DNA of 64,000 bases. It comes from Tolypeutes matacus (taxonomy: Eukaryota > Chordata > Mammalia > Cingulata > Chlamyphoridae). The DNA is taken from contig JAKSZT010053928.1 of NCBI GenBank assembly GCA_026826555.1, positions 44,961,311 through 45,025,310 of the forward strand. Reading direction: 5' to 3'. This document shows, piece after piece, positions 46,466 to 57,799 of the stretch (the stretch's first letter is position 1; each line of letters opens with the position of its first letter). A program made the position numbers and the translations under genes. The notes beneath the pieces were generated by a model. It searched no databases. It saw only the letters and a program-made list of their open reading frames with translations, and was not told the DNA's origin.

Positions 46466-46959
46466 CTCCAGGTGGGCTCCCAATTGAGGAAGGAGGACCA
46501 ACACATCCTGAGTGCCTGTAGGGAGTGAGGCTTTACTAGGTGCTCTCAAATGTGTGAGAACCATCACCCCATTCATTCTATGTTATGCCTCAATTAGGGC
46601 CAACTGAGAGTCCATTATCAATTTCGGGCAGCTCACCTCACTGTTGACTCACACGGAGTTTAATAGCAACTAAAACCCTTAAATCTCTTTTACACACATG
46701 AATGCTAAGCCATAGCAACCCCTTCCCTTCCTCAGGACAGCTGGTTTTATAGACTTAGTGCCTGGCCTGCACCAATGATAAGTCTCCCTCCCCCAGACCT
46801 GACCTGGTCTGGTCTGCCCTATTTCTCATGGCCATAAAGTTATCTTCTAGGCTTTCTTCTCTGTGCCCTTACTCCTAAAAGAATTAGAGGAGGCCAAGAA
46901 GGAGTTTAGATTATAGAGTCATGGAACCCAGGGGACCTAAATCAAAGAACATCCAGTCC

Positions 46960-47065
46960 TCGGCTTCACTTTATGGGTGAGGAAAGTGAGACCTGCAGGA
47001 CAGATGCCTTCCAAGGACATGCAGACAGTTAGTGGTGCAGCTGAAATTAGAATCTGGGCATCTGC
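46960..47065 (-). repeat. MIR SINE fragment
   Basis: 'cttcactttatgggtgagga', 'catgcagacagttagtggtg', 'cagctgaaattagaatctgg' (MIR complement). Bases 47070-48420 hold no gene or repeat I can name; open frames at 47443-47892 on both strands lack features. Confidence 0.6.
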
Positions 47066-48423
47066 TGTCCCACCCAGAGCTCCTCCAACTCCTCCGGACT
47101 GTCTCCAATCAGCATCTCCGGGCTTAAACAGGCCACTACAGGGAGAAGTGTTCTGTCTGCCAATCGACAAGCAAACCTGAATAGGTTTAAGATGCTAGCA
47201 GAAAGCATGCTGAAGCAGGGAACAGACCACTAGGATGATGGGACAGGGGAAAAGACCACCTCAGGGTCCTCTGGGCTCTGAGTTTAGTGTTCATTCCAGC
47301 ATGCATACACTCATCAAACCCTGACGTGCTTACAGCCAACGCTGCTCTGGCATAGGTTATAAAGTCAGCATGCAGCCAACACTGTTTTTGAAAAACCCTA
47401 AGTCTCCTGGACTTTATTAGCCCTTGGAATCTTAAAAGCCCATTATTCATTTCCAACTTTTCTCTTTGCATTTAGTTTCCCCTCTCTGCTCTTTCCCTCT
47501 CCAAGCTTGCAGTTGAATTTGGGGGAAAAAGCATGGTGATGTGACTGTACTTTGTCACCCACCAGGCACTGAGTACGATGCGAAACAGGCACAGCTGACC
47601 AGGCTTGGTGAGTCCCCGCCCTCAAAGAGCTAACTGTCCCCACCAGCTCACTGAGCTCCTCAAGGAAAAGCCAACTGCCCCCTGCCTCTGGAAATTTCAG
47701 CATCCAGGAGATCATGACAAGTCTTTTCTGATGGATTTTTCTCCTAAGGGAAATAAACTGGGAGAAGATATAGAAATGCATCTGAATGTTTTTCTGGTTG
47801 GAACTAGGACCAAGAGCTGTGGTCACAAAGGACTTTCCAGCAAATTCAATAAAACAAACTCTGACTTTGTTATGTATGCCAATTTAACTTAAGGTGCATT
47901 TAAGTTTATCTAGTTTACCTCTATAGTATCTAAGTAGACTAAAAGAACAAATAGGATGACAGGGCTTAACTGACTTAAGAAAAATGTGTTCAAGGATTTC
48001 AGTACATTCATTAATTACAAAGGTATTTGGTGGTTCAATAAAACAATGTACTAAGAGTAGTTAATTTCTATTATGAAATAAAATGGAGTTTCTCCAAATT
48101 ACTCCAATTTCCAATTTTGCATTAATTCTAACTAAGCCAAAGTCAACCAAATTAGCAAGCAGGATAATTACATGAATTTTAGAACGGGATGGGCTCTCAG
48201 GAGTCACCTCATCTCAAGATTTTTTTTTGGTTGCTTCTAAAAATCAAACCCTTTTTCCCCACCCAGTGAAATCTTACTGGAAATTCAAACCTATGCCACA
48301 GATAAATCAGAGCTACTCTGGTGGGGAAGAGCCCACACTGCCTGACTGTCCCTTCACCTCGTTTGCCTCCCTGAGGGCTCCAAAGAACACAGGACAGGAA
48401 TTACTGACCTCGTCGTGGGGGTG

Positions 48424-48815
48424 AGCAAATTTTTTCAGTTAAGGGCTAGATAGTAAATATTTTGGGCTTTGTGCTGACACACAGTCTCTGTTGCATATTC
48501 TTTTTTTTTTTTTGAGGTACCAGGGGCTGGGGATTGAACTTCAGACCTCGTATGTGGAAAGCCAGTGCTCAACCACTGAGCCACATTGGCTTCCCTAAGT
48601 CGGTTTTTCCAGGCGGCACTGGTATCCGACCTCCCGTGTTGTAGGCAAGTGGTTCAACTTATTGAGCCATATCTGCTCCGCATATTGGTTTTGTTTGTTT
48701 TCGTGTTCGTTTTTTTTGCTATGCTTCCAAAATGTAAAAACCATTTTTAGCCTGCAGATTGTACCAACTCAGGCCACACATTGGATATGGCCTCAAGGCC
48801 ACTGTTTGCCAAAAG
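48424..48815 (+). mobile_element. hAT MITE, split by a SINE
   Basis: 'aagggctagatagtaaatat', 'tttgggctttgtgctgacac', 'tctctgttgcatatt', then after the SINE 'aatgtaaaaaccatttttag', 'atatggcctcaaggccactg', 'tttgcc'. This is a well-known small mammalian hAT element whose exact name I do not assign. Confidence 0.65.
48500..48679 (-). mobile_element. Dimeric tRNA-derived SINE
   Basis: Minus-strand order: left monomer head GGAGCAGATATGGCTCAATA, linker AAAAACCGACTTAG, right monomer GGAAGCCAATGTGGCTCAGTGG with box B AGTTCAATCCCC and 13 A tail. A short duplication gcatatt lies at 48493-48499 and 48680-48686. Same architecture as 14235-14462. Confidence 0.8.
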
Positions 48816-48905
48816 GTGAAACTGACATATAATAACTTGCATATAGTATAGACTTTTATAAGTGTTGGCACATGCACATGCCTGTGAAACCATTCCCATA
48901 ATGGA
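48815..48905 (-). repeat. L1 fragment
   Basis: 'gtgttggcacatgcacatgc' and 'gtgaaaccattcccataatg' resemble the complement of old L1 sequence. Confidence 0.45.
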
Positions 48906-48949
48906 GACAGTGGCCACAGCCATCATCCCTGCAAAGCAATCCTGACACC

Positions 48950-49640
48950 AAGGACAGTGAGTTAGGTCTGACTACACGGGCTAAGGGCACAGCCCCCAAC
49001 AATCCCGCCCTCATTTCAGATCAGACACCAGCTGCTGATTTGGGGGATCCCAGGCCACCCACACTTCTAACCAACTGGCTACAAATCCAAGGGGTCTCAC
49101 CACCCCCAAGACTTAAAAATTCACTAGAATGACTGACAGGACTCAGGAAAGTGTTTTACTTATGACTCCAGTTTTATTATTGCAAAAAGATACACACAAG
49201 GAGTCAAAAGAAGGGGCACATTGGGTGAAGTCTGGGAGGGTCCCAAAGTGTGAAACTTCTGTGTCATCCCCTGACAAGTCAGACCATGTCACCTCCAGGC
49301 ACATGGATATGGATTAGCAATCAACGAAGCTCACTGGAGCTTTGGTGTTGAGGGTTTTTATTGGCATTTCATTAGGTTGGTATGATTAACTGATTCCCTA
49401 CCCACATGGCTGAACTCTACCTCCAGCCCCTCTCCTCTCCCTGGAAGTCAGACTAACATGAAGTGGCTCAAGGGCCCAACCCTCTAATCACATGGTTGGG
49501 CTTTCAGGCATGGCCAGCCTCCACTTAAGACCACCTGTTGAGCAGGCCCCACCAGGAGCCATCTAATTAGCATAAACTATCAGGTATAGTCCTGGGGCCC
49601 ACCATGAAAAACAAGACATGCATAATCACTTGGGAAGTTC
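48950..49640 (-). mobile_element. Ancient ERVL-type LTR
   Basis: Complement contains typical blocks: 'aattcactagaatgactgac', 'agtctgggagggtcccaaag', 'cagcccctctcctctccctg', 'ccaaccctctaatcacatgg', 'ggggcccaccatgaaaaaca', 'agccatctaattagcataaa'. The read-through AATAAAAC is on the minus strand near 49178. Solitary non-coding LTR; the family name is uncertain. Confidence 0.6.
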
Positions 49641-49689
49641 CAGAGGTTACCTCCTGGCCAGATCACTTTTTGGAGGCGAAATTCCTTAC

Positions 49690-51260
49690 TACAGCCCCAC
49701 CCTCAACCCCAAAGTTTCCTTGTGTTTCTTTGCAATCTCTCCTTCTCACTCCTCTCCAAGCAACCAGAGATGTGCTTTCTGTCACTATAGATTAGTTTGC
49801 ATTTTCTACAGGTTTATAGACACAGAACCATACAGTACACACTCTCTGTTTGGTTCTTCCACTCAGCATAATTACTTTGCGATCTGCCATGTTGTTGGTA
49901 CATCAAGAATTCATTTGACTATGCTTATGGGCCTTTGCTCTTGAAATTAAAACATAACCTAGTGTTGTGGGTGCCTAAGAGTTGCCTCCAGAGAGCCTCC
50001 TTTTTGCTCAAATGTGGACTCTCTCTAAGCCAAACTCAGCGTATAAATGCATTACCTTCCCCCCAGTGTGGGACCTGACTCCTGGGGATAAGCCTCCCTG
50101 GCACTGTGGGATTACTACCAAGCACCAACTAGCAATGCAACTGGAGAAAGACCTCAAGTAAAAGGGTAAAGGGTAAAGACAAATGAGTTTATATGGCTAA
50201 GAGAATTCAAAGTGAGTTGGGAGGTCATCCCAGAGATAACGCTTATGCACATCTCAGCAGGATCTCATAGACTGCCAAAGTGGATACTACCCCAAATAGT
50301 TGGGCTCCTGAGGGCTCTGGAGACACCCAGGTCCTATGGTTAGGGCAGATAGCTCCTGAGTTTGTTGCTTTTCCAGTGGGCCCTCTTTTGGAGTTTGAGC
50401 TCCTGAGAGTGACAGAGTTGGACTCAGTTATGGCTTCCCTACACATGGCTCATCTGTCCCTTCTATTTGAACCTATACTTGGTGCTGGAGTTGGTAGGTA
50501 TACATCCAAGAGACTTGAATCTTTGGGCTGTCCATGTGCTAGCTGGGCCCTGAGCCTCAGTGGAGTTGCAACACCTACTTTCCAGTTCTTTGGACTTACC
50601 CAGGACAACTAATAAAGAGGTGAGGATGGACAACCACCATACCAAGGAAACAAGAGAGCCTACAAGTGCAAGCAAGAGTGTCCCATCCATCAGCTGTATG
50701 GGATCGAAGCCGCCTCTCAATTAGAGGTAGGGTGGATATCACCATCCCAGAATCCTCAGGACTGGGGAATGAACTATGGACTAGAGTGGACTTACTGGTA
50801 TTCTACTGTAGACTTGTTATGATTCTAGCAATGGAAGAAATTACAGCATTGATGTGGAGGCAGTGGCCACTGGAGGCTCTGTGGGCAGGGGAAGGAAAGG
50901 ACAGGTGTAATGCGGGGGCTTTTTTGGGACTTGGGAATCATCCTGAATGGCATTAAAATGACAGGTATATGCCATTATATATCTTCCCATAGCATGCAGA
51001 GTTGTGTGGGAGAGAGTGTAAATTACAATGTCAACTATGGTCCATGCTCAGTGACAATGCCCCAAAATGCATTTATCAATTGCAATGAATGTGCCACACT
51101 AATGAAGAGTGTTGCTTATGTGGGAGGGTATGGGAGGTGCAGGGATTGGGGCATATGGCAATCCCTATATTTTGTGTGTAACATTTGTGTAATCTAAGTA
51201 TCTTTAAAAAAAAAAAAAAAAAGAATTCATTCCTTTTAACCAATACCTTCTTACAAGTGA
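49690..51260 (-). repeat. Old L1 fragment, target of the retroposon
   Basis: 'gtgctttctgtcactataga', 'ttagtttgcattttctacag', 'ttccactcagcataattact', 'catcaagaattcatt' and, after the retroposon, 'ccttttaacc' match the complement of an old L1. Bases 49916-51220 are a later insertion. Confidence 0.65.
49916..51220 (+). mobile_element. Unclassified 1.3-kb poly(A) retroposon
   Basis: Lies between aagaattcatt at 49905-49915 and 51221-51231 and ends in an A17 run, so it inserted by L1-type retrotransposition, into an L1 fragment. The last ~250 bp ('tcaactatggtccatgctca', 'atcaattgcaatgaatgtgc', 'cacactaatgaagagtgttg') resemble an L1 3' UTR. The first kilobase ('ctctctaagccaaactcagc', 'gacctgactcctggggataa', 'gggaggtcatcccagagata') matches no coding part of L1. 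It contains open frames of 110 and 96 codons (50280-50612, 50666-50956) without recognisable domains. Possibly a xenarthran L1 with a very long 3' UTR, or a separate non-autonomous family. Confidence 0.75.
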
Positions 51261-51365
51261 GAAAACTGACACTGAAGTTGCTGGCCCCAAATCACACAGC
51301 TGACAGTAGAACTGGCCCAGAAAGAGGCCCCAAGCTCTCTGTACAGCACCCTGTTCCCATGCCAT
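51240..51365 (-). repeat. MIR SINE
   Basis: 'cttacaagtgagaaaactga', 'cccaaatcacacagctgaca', 'gtagaactggcccagaaaga' (MIR complement). Confidence 0.65.
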
Positions 51366-51676
51366 CTCACTGCCTCTGGACTCTCAAAACCTCTGGTCTG
51401 TAGAATTTGTCCTTACAAGTCTAGCTCCACTTCTTTTCCATCAACCCATCCCTTCCAGCCTCCCTCACACCAAAGAGCACAAGGAAATGCTCCATGCAAA
51501 AGCATCTCAGGTTCTCCAGAGAAATCACTGATAAAAACTTCATCAAAAAGAGACAAATTCACTGCGCTGGGTAAGCAAAACAGACACGATTCCTGCCCTC
51601 AGAGAATTAAGGAGAGACTGACAACAAATGATAAATAAAATACACACTTACAAACTGATTAAAATTATGCAAAGGG

Positions 51677-51860
51677 GGGAAGCGGCTGTGGCTCAATCAG
51701 TAGGGCTCCCGTTTACCATGTGGGAGGCCCTGGGTTCGGTTCCCGGGGCCTCCTGGTGAGGGCAGGCCCGCCCACACGGCGTGGTTAGCTGACCCAGCGA
51801 GCACAAGCAGCAAGGGGGGGATAAATGAATAAATAAATAAAATCTTAAAAAAAAAAAAAA
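51677..51860 (+). mobile_element. Monomeric tRNA-derived SINE, young-looking
   Basis: Head GAAGCGGCTGTGGCTCAATC (box A), GGGTTCGGTTCCC (box B), body ending AGCGAGCACAAGCAGCAAGG, tail AATAAATAAATAAAATCTT plus A16. Perfect 13-bp duplication attatgcaaaggg at 51664-51676 and 51861-51873. The intact pol III boxes and clean duplication point to a recent insertion. Confidence 0.95.
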
Positions 51861-52019
51861 ATTATGCAAAGGGCATCAACAGGTGCAATAGAGGTTGGGT
51901 AAGGGCAGGCATGTGGGACAGGGTGGCCCTGGGAAGCTTGAGCCCCAGAAGCTAACACCCATTAAAGGGCCTGGTGAGCCCCCAGGTAGAGGGGGTGGCA
52001 CGCAGGGGTCAGTGTGGCC

Positions 52020-52330
52020 AGAGAGCTAGGGGGTGGAATGGGTACAGAGCAGGCTGAGGCTAGGTTGCAGAGAGCCTCACTAAGCCATGCTAACAGACTG
52101 GAATTTCATTACAATTTTAATGTGTTCTGAGTTTTAAATGAAGCCACTGGAAGGGTTTGAGCAAAGGAGTAACATGATCCAACTTATATTTTAAAAAAGA
52201 TCACTCTGGCTGCTGTGTGGAGAATGGGTTAGAGAAGGGCAGGAAGTTAGGGATGGAGGGAAGGGAAAGGTTGAGTCATTTCTGGAAGGTCTACTGCCCG
52301 ATTCCTGAGGCTATGGGTGATGGACCACTT
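52020..52330 (+). repeat. Ancient dispersed repeat, family not assigned
   Basis: 'tgagcaaaggagtaacatga', 'tttaaaaaagatcactctgg', 'ctgctgtgtggagaatgggt' is a well-known mammalian repeat motif. I cannot place the family. Confidence 0.5.
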
Positions 52331-52759
52331 GCTCACGTGAGGGGATGCTTTAAAACAATGCAGTCTGTGAGGTCTAGAGAAAAATAACCTTTGGAAATTC
52401 AGACGAGAACTGGTTGGCTTTTGTTGCTGGCAGCTAGGTTAGGGAGGGGGCAAGGCAGGCCCTTGTCTGGAGCCAGAAATAGGTAGAATTCCTCAAATGA
52501 GGAGCATTGACTATGCAGAATGGGTTGCAGGGCATTTTGCTGCCCTCCCTACCTGGGTCGTGGGCAGCCAGGAGCAACTGTTACGGCAACATTTGCCCAT
52601 GGTTTCTGTTGCACATTCACTTGCCCATTCAGACCTTTCTTTTCCACTTTGAAATCCTGCTCTAAATGTGGCATCACCCTCACAAGGCAAGAACTATGGG
52701 AGAGCACAGAGCAGCAGCTCCATCAAGCAAGGAGCACCTCCATCAAGCAAGGAGCAGTA

Positions 52760-52880
52760 GGAAAGGTCAGAACTCGGAGCCTGGTCCCAGCTCTGTCACT
52801 TCCTATTCTCTGTGACCCTGGCCAAGTCACTCTATTTCTTTAATTCAGTTTCTCATCCATAAATCAAGATGGTTAGGGAT
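52760..52880 (+). repeat. MIR SINE
   Basis: 'ccagctctgtcacttcctat', 'gaccctggccaagtcactct', 'cagtttctcatccataaatc' match MIR. Bases 52880-54316 hold nothing else I can name. Confidence 0.8.
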
Positions 52881-54316
52881 GATAAACAGCTGCTCTCGCT
52901 TCCTCAAATGGAATAGGTGTGCACCACCTAAATGATGGCTGTGATGGACTCCGAGAAATATAACATAAACGGGAGGCCCTCTTTTATTCTCAGTGTATTT
53001 ATTTCTAGAACAAGACAGGCCTTTTCTGAATGCCTCCTAGGAGGTGAAGGCTCAGTACCTGATGCTTCATCTTTAGACTGGCAGGGGTTTTAGTAAAGTC
53101 ACACTTCATTTTCTGTTTTGTTTAGCCATTGGCCTCAATCACATAGAACATAATCAAGAACACCAGAAACAAGCCAAAGAGATCTCTGATATGAGACCCA
53201 TGCCAGGAACTGTTGATCTGTGCCCCTGACCACTAGCCAGACTGCCCAGTAGCCGCTCAAATATACAGAGCAGGACAGCTGCCCGCAAGGAATAAACAGC
53301 TGTGTGTCTCTTGCCTTTTCTCCAAGGTCACTGCTTGGTACACGTTTACCCAATTCTAAGAAAACAAACATGCTGGTTCTTTTCTTAGCCCTTGGTAGAC
53401 TGAAGTAGCATGGCTTGCAAATATGTTTATTGGGAAGTGAGACTGGGAGTAACAGTTATCAGGCACCCACAGCAGCAACAAGTGACATTCTATCTGGCAT
53501 TCTGACAAGAGTACAGGAGGTCAAAGCAAGGAGAAAGAAGTATTGTTTATTCACTGATAGGTTAGCCATGCAAGACCAAGCACCGCACAATCCCAAACAT
53601 CCCAAGGCCTTGAGACTCAAAGTGTGATGCACTTCAGCATTACCTGTGCACCGGTGGGAAATGTGGGATCCAGGTCACCTTCCTTCCCAAAGATCTAAGA
53701 CAAAAGGGGTGGGGAGAGAGCAGAGTACATGGGATAGAAAAACCTGAAGTTGGAGTCACATACAACTTCGGAATGTGGCTGGAATAACATCTCATTTAAA
53801 AGCCGCATCTGCTTTCTGTGTACATTCACTAGATACTCTGGAATGGGGATCTCTTGGGAAGAGAAACTAAACTCTCAATATACCGTGCTGTGTACAAAAG
53901 TTTGAGAATATGTCCTGAATTCATGTGAAAACTTTACAGTGTTTTTCATTGCTTTGGGCCTTTCCCAGCAAATAATGCTAGAATGATATAATAAAACGGA
54001 AATAACACCCTGGGTTTTGGTATCCAGGCAAAGACTAACATAGCCTCACTGCCACTCAGCCTTTTGCAGTTCTTGGGTGATGGGCAGTAGGCAAAAGGCC
54101 AGCTCACCACAGAGTTAACATCTCAAAATAGGAGGGATTTCCAAATCGTGCCCCAAATAATGCAGGTTAAGTTGGTTAACACTTTGGGGAGTCCTACTAA
54201 CATCAAGTGAGTCACTTTTTTAGTTGTAGTACTATTTTATCTGAACAAAGCAAAGCTTTCAGAACCAATTTATTGTTTTGTTTTTCTAGAGAAACTGAAA
54301 AAGCTGTCAAAGGCAC

Positions 54317-54906
54317 TGTGGCAGTTTGAGATTTTTATGAAACCCAAAAAGATAAGGATTATGTTTGTAAACTGGTCTATTTCTCTGGGCATGATGCTTT
54401 TTTTGATTGTATTAGATTCAGTTGAGATGTCTTTGATTAAATTATGTTAAGATTAGGGCTTGATTCAGTAGGGTGTAACTCAGGTTAAGTCTCTGCCCCC
54501 TTGGTGGGCTGATAAAAAGGGGCACTCACTCAAGAAGACACAGAAGATACACAGGAAGAAAGAGAGCTCCATAGACACGGCAGGGAGATCAGAGAGAACT
54601 CTGATCCTGCAGCCCCAAGAAGAGAGATGAGCCATTTGACTGATAGTTTGCAGCTGAGCCCAGAAAGAAATAAACCCTATGCCAGCCTGTAGCTGGGAGA
54701 GAGGAAGTCTGAACCCTTGAAGAGATCGCATGCCATCTTGCTTCAACACCTGGCATCTGGCTTGGGTAAGACAGTACCTCTTAAGATATCTTGAGTTGGA
54801 CTCTTTAGAGCCTTGTAACTGTAAGCTTTTACCCCAAATAAATACCCTTTATAAAAGCCAGCAGATTTCTAGAACTTTGTATCAGCACTCCTTTGGCTGA
54901 CTAATA
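54317..54906 (+). mobile_element. Solo LTR, MaLR-like (related family)
   Basis: Starts TGTGGCAGTTTGAGATT. It has a TATA-like GATAAAAAGG near 54510, AATAAA near 54838, then 'taaaagccagcagatttcta' and an end near 'ggctgactaata'. The layout is the same as the copies at 2.7, 13.7 and 20.3 kb but the sequence is clearly diverged, so it is a separate subfamily. Confidence 0.65.
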
Positions 54907-55298
54907 TAGGCATCTAGGAAGACGCTGCCCTTGGTTTCAAAACAGAAATGATATAATTTCAATGTCAAGCCTGCACAGAGATGCACATTATTTTCTTTGA
55001 ACAGGTGCAGAGGGAAGAAGGGAGTTACGGCTTTTTCCCAAGAGCTGTAGTCTTCCTAAAATCCATTTGTTTCACAACCAAGCTGAGAATGAGAACACCC
55101 AACTTCCCCTGTAACCCAAGCTAAAAGTCAGCTGAAAAATGCTGTTAACACTGGGCAGATTTTGACACAAGTGAAGCAAAGATATATAAATTCATGGGAC
55201 TAACTTAAATCACCATTTATAATCGTGATTGATTTTGTTTTACTTGGGAAGGGAAAGTATGGGATTGCACACATAAGAAATAAATCTTATTTATCAGC

Positions 55299-55487
55299 CA
55301 AAGGTTTCTGAACCTTGGAACTACTGATATCTTGTGCTGTATAATTCTTTGTTGTGGAGGCTGTCCTGTGCATTGTGGGATGTTTAGCAGCATCTGTGGC
55401 CTCCACCTACTAGATGCCAGCAGCCCACTCCCCAGCTATGAAATATTCCCTGGGGGGCAAAGCTGCCCCCAGCTGAGATCAAGGTCC
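55299..55487 (+). mobile_element. hAT-Charlie MITE, MER20-like
   Basis: 'ggtttctgaaccttggaact', 'ataattctttgttgtggagg', 'ctgtcctgtgcattgtggga', 'tgtttagcagcatctgtggc', 'tactagatgccagcagccca', 'ccctggggggcaaagctgcc' follow the MER20 consensus closely. Bases 55490-56590 hold nothing else I can name. Confidence 0.8.
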
Positions 55488-56598
55488 TAGAACTAAGATA
55501 GAATTCTAGCTGTTTATAGTAAAGGAATTAAATCAGTTTCCCTGGAAAGAGGTCGATTTAATTGTCCCTTTGGTATAGCTAGCATCTTAGAACTGAAGAA
55601 AAAGGGCAGGCAGGCAAGGCTTTGCCTTTTCTGAACATGGGGTCAAAAAACCAATAGCAGGAAATCCTTTGTCACCCTATTACTTGTGCTCCCCCAGTTG
55701 TAGGAGTTCTAGCTTCCTAGATAAGGGAGAAATGATAAAATGAGAGCAAGGTTTGTGATCATTCTGGAAAGTGATTAGCATGTAAATGTAGGAATATGCA
55801 TATTTTTAAATCCTGAAGACTCTTGTGTCCTATAAAAAACATTTCCTTAAAAACAAATTATGGCATTTGCAAACTAAGGCAGACTTCCCACATAAAACGA
55901 TTTGCATTGCTTGTCAACAGGTCACACCCAATCTGATTCAGCTCTGTAGTACCTTCCCTTGCTGTACCCTGGAAATGAAGCCAGAAGGGCAAAGTGGCCC
56001 TCTGGACCCAGCAGTCTGACCAACTCTTGAAACACCTACCTGAGTTTATAGCCAAGGGTACTGTTTCACCCAAGACCTCCCTGCACAAATCACCCCACGG
56101 TCAGCTCTGTAGATATTTTCCTTTCCTGATTGGTGTGTACTGACGGTGACCACTGACTATAGCCAAAAGGATGTGAAGGTCACTGCTATCCCCAGCCAGC
56201 AGGAGATGCCTCCCCCTTACCATTTCCCAGAGGGTAGAGGGAAAGGCTCACTTGGCAAAGGGTCTTGTACAGTACCTAGGTCCAGAAAGGTATTCAACCC
56301 ATGTGGGGCACTGGCTCTGAGAAGCAAGTATGAGATATGCAAGAGGCTGCCATGTGTCATTTCCAAAATGCAAAGAGTGAAGGGATTTGTTACACAGTTG
56401 CTGTCTGAATGGGCAGATACTGCCTTGATTAGACACCCAATTGCTGAGCACTCAAATCCTTGGTCATTCTTGTTTACTTCTAAGCAGATTCTATTAAGTT
56501 CCAGGCACTTGGCTTGATTACTCCTTAGATCAAAGTTAAATTAAATTACCTAACAAACTTCTCATCAGAGAGGGAGACACACGCACAGACGGACTCAC

Positions 56599-56732
56599 CT
56601 TCCAGAAGCTATCCACTTTGCCATACACAAGGGACTGGTTCTGCCTCTTGATCTCATTAATATGGTGGATGTCGCTGGAGTTTAGGTGCTGCTCCACCAC
56701 AAACCCCAGGAAACTGTTGTCTGGAGTGTGAG
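56599..56732 (-). CDS. MGAT5: MGAT5 internal coding exon (134 nt, starts mid-codon)
   Basis: Upstream neighbour of the exon at 3794-3943 in the same gene, about residues 416-460 of the GT18 catalytic region. Seen: minus-strand acceptor (pyrimidine tract then CACATCAG), 134 open nucleotides, donor GTGAGT. The exon begins with the last two bases of a codon and ends on a codon boundary. The translation contains HTPDNSFLGFVVEQHLNSSD and ends GKVDSFWK. Two N-glycosylation sequons are visible, N-S-S and N-Q-S, 14 residues apart. With the numbering inferred from the downstream exon they fall at 433 and 447, which match annotated human MGAT5 glycosylation sites as I remember them; this supports both identity and exon order. 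A branch-point-like CTAAC lies about 29 nt upstream of the acceptor (near 56761). No frameshift or stop is present, so the gene looks intact here. Confidence 0.97.
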
Positions 56733-57038
56733 CTGATGTGAGAAGAGAAGGACAGGACAGTTAGGGCTCCATAGGCCAGAAGAAGTAACATGAGAAAATG
56801 CAATACTAACCGTCTCACATGCAATGAAATGTTTTCATTCTATCCAGTGCTCTTTCCTACCCGGGAGGGGTAGGGGACTGGCCTCTCACATGAAAATAAT
56901 TCTCCCCAAGATGGGTTAACTGGAAACACATCTTGTTCTTTTTAGTGCAAAATACAGCTGTCTAAAGATCATTAGGCTGCATGCCCCCTCCTTCCTGTTT
57001 CCTCAGCACAAGGCTATAGTTCTCCAGAGAGAAAAACA

Positions 57039-57175
57039 CCAACTCAAGGAAGCCAATGCGGCTCAGTGGCTGAGCACCAGCTTCCCACATATGCCATCCC
57101 AGGTTCAATTTCTGGCCCCAGTACCTCAAAACAAAACAAAAACAAAACAAACAAACAAACAAACAAACAAAAAAC
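57039..57175 (+). mobile_element. tRNA-derived SINE, right monomer with linker
   Basis: Starts with the linker CCAACTCA, then AAGGAAGCCAATGCGGCTCAG, box B AGGTTCAATTTCT and an (AAAC)n/(CAAA)n tail. The retained linker shows it is a 5'-truncated dimer. Bases 57180-57800 hold nothing I can name. Confidence 0.8.
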
Positions 57176-57799
57176 AGGCAGCATCACCCCAACATTTCAC
57201 CTCCTCTAAGAACACTCACTAAGGAAAGATGCAATTATGGGAGTATATCGAACAGGTCAGTGGTATAAAGACAGTAAAAAAAATGTGACACTCACTAGGT
57301 GAGCCACTCCAAATCACCAACCACTGCAAAGGAGCAATGTTTAGTCTATCGAGTGGACTAGGAAGAGAAAAAGTGTTTTCTGGTGGACCTCTCTCGTCAT
57401 TTTAGTTCCTAAACCTCCTTACTTTAATACTTGATCAAGGATAAAAAACAACCTAAACCTTCCCCAAACATGAGTATAATCTTGTGCCTATAATTTTAAA
57501 AGGAATTTCAATAGAGGCAACTATCAGAAAACAATCCTCTCATGATTCAACAGAGACCCTCCTCTCCTATACATTCATTCTACTCAGAAAAATCTCTTTT
57601 TCAGGAGACAACCCTGCAGAAGCTCCACGTTGCTGAAGGTAAATGAAACCACTGGACTTCTTGACTCTGACTGAATGGAAATAACATCATGATACAGATA
57701 TAACATCAGACCAAATTCCTCCTGATAAGGGGGATGTATTTGGTAAAAGCCACACAACTGCAGCTTCAACCATATTCACTCCCAGGAGGGCTAGGCATT

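Larger units (their letters stand above)
3944..56598 (-). other. MGAT5: MGAT5 large intron (52,655 bp)
   Basis: The sequence between the two exons, bounded by a GTGAGT donor (ending at 56598) and a TTTAG acceptor (beginning at 3944) on the minus strand. It is filled with repeats listed separately. I found no further exon with convincing splice sites and protein similarity. Two assembly gaps affect the neighbourhood: 400 N inside this intron, and 10 N at 2220-2229 in the next intron. Confidence 0.93.

Noticed and set aside
51677..51860. tRNA gene
   Set aside because: A and B boxes are good, but the head continues into a SINE body and A-rich tail and has a target duplication; it is a SINE, not a tRNA gene. 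The same holds for the other SINE heads.
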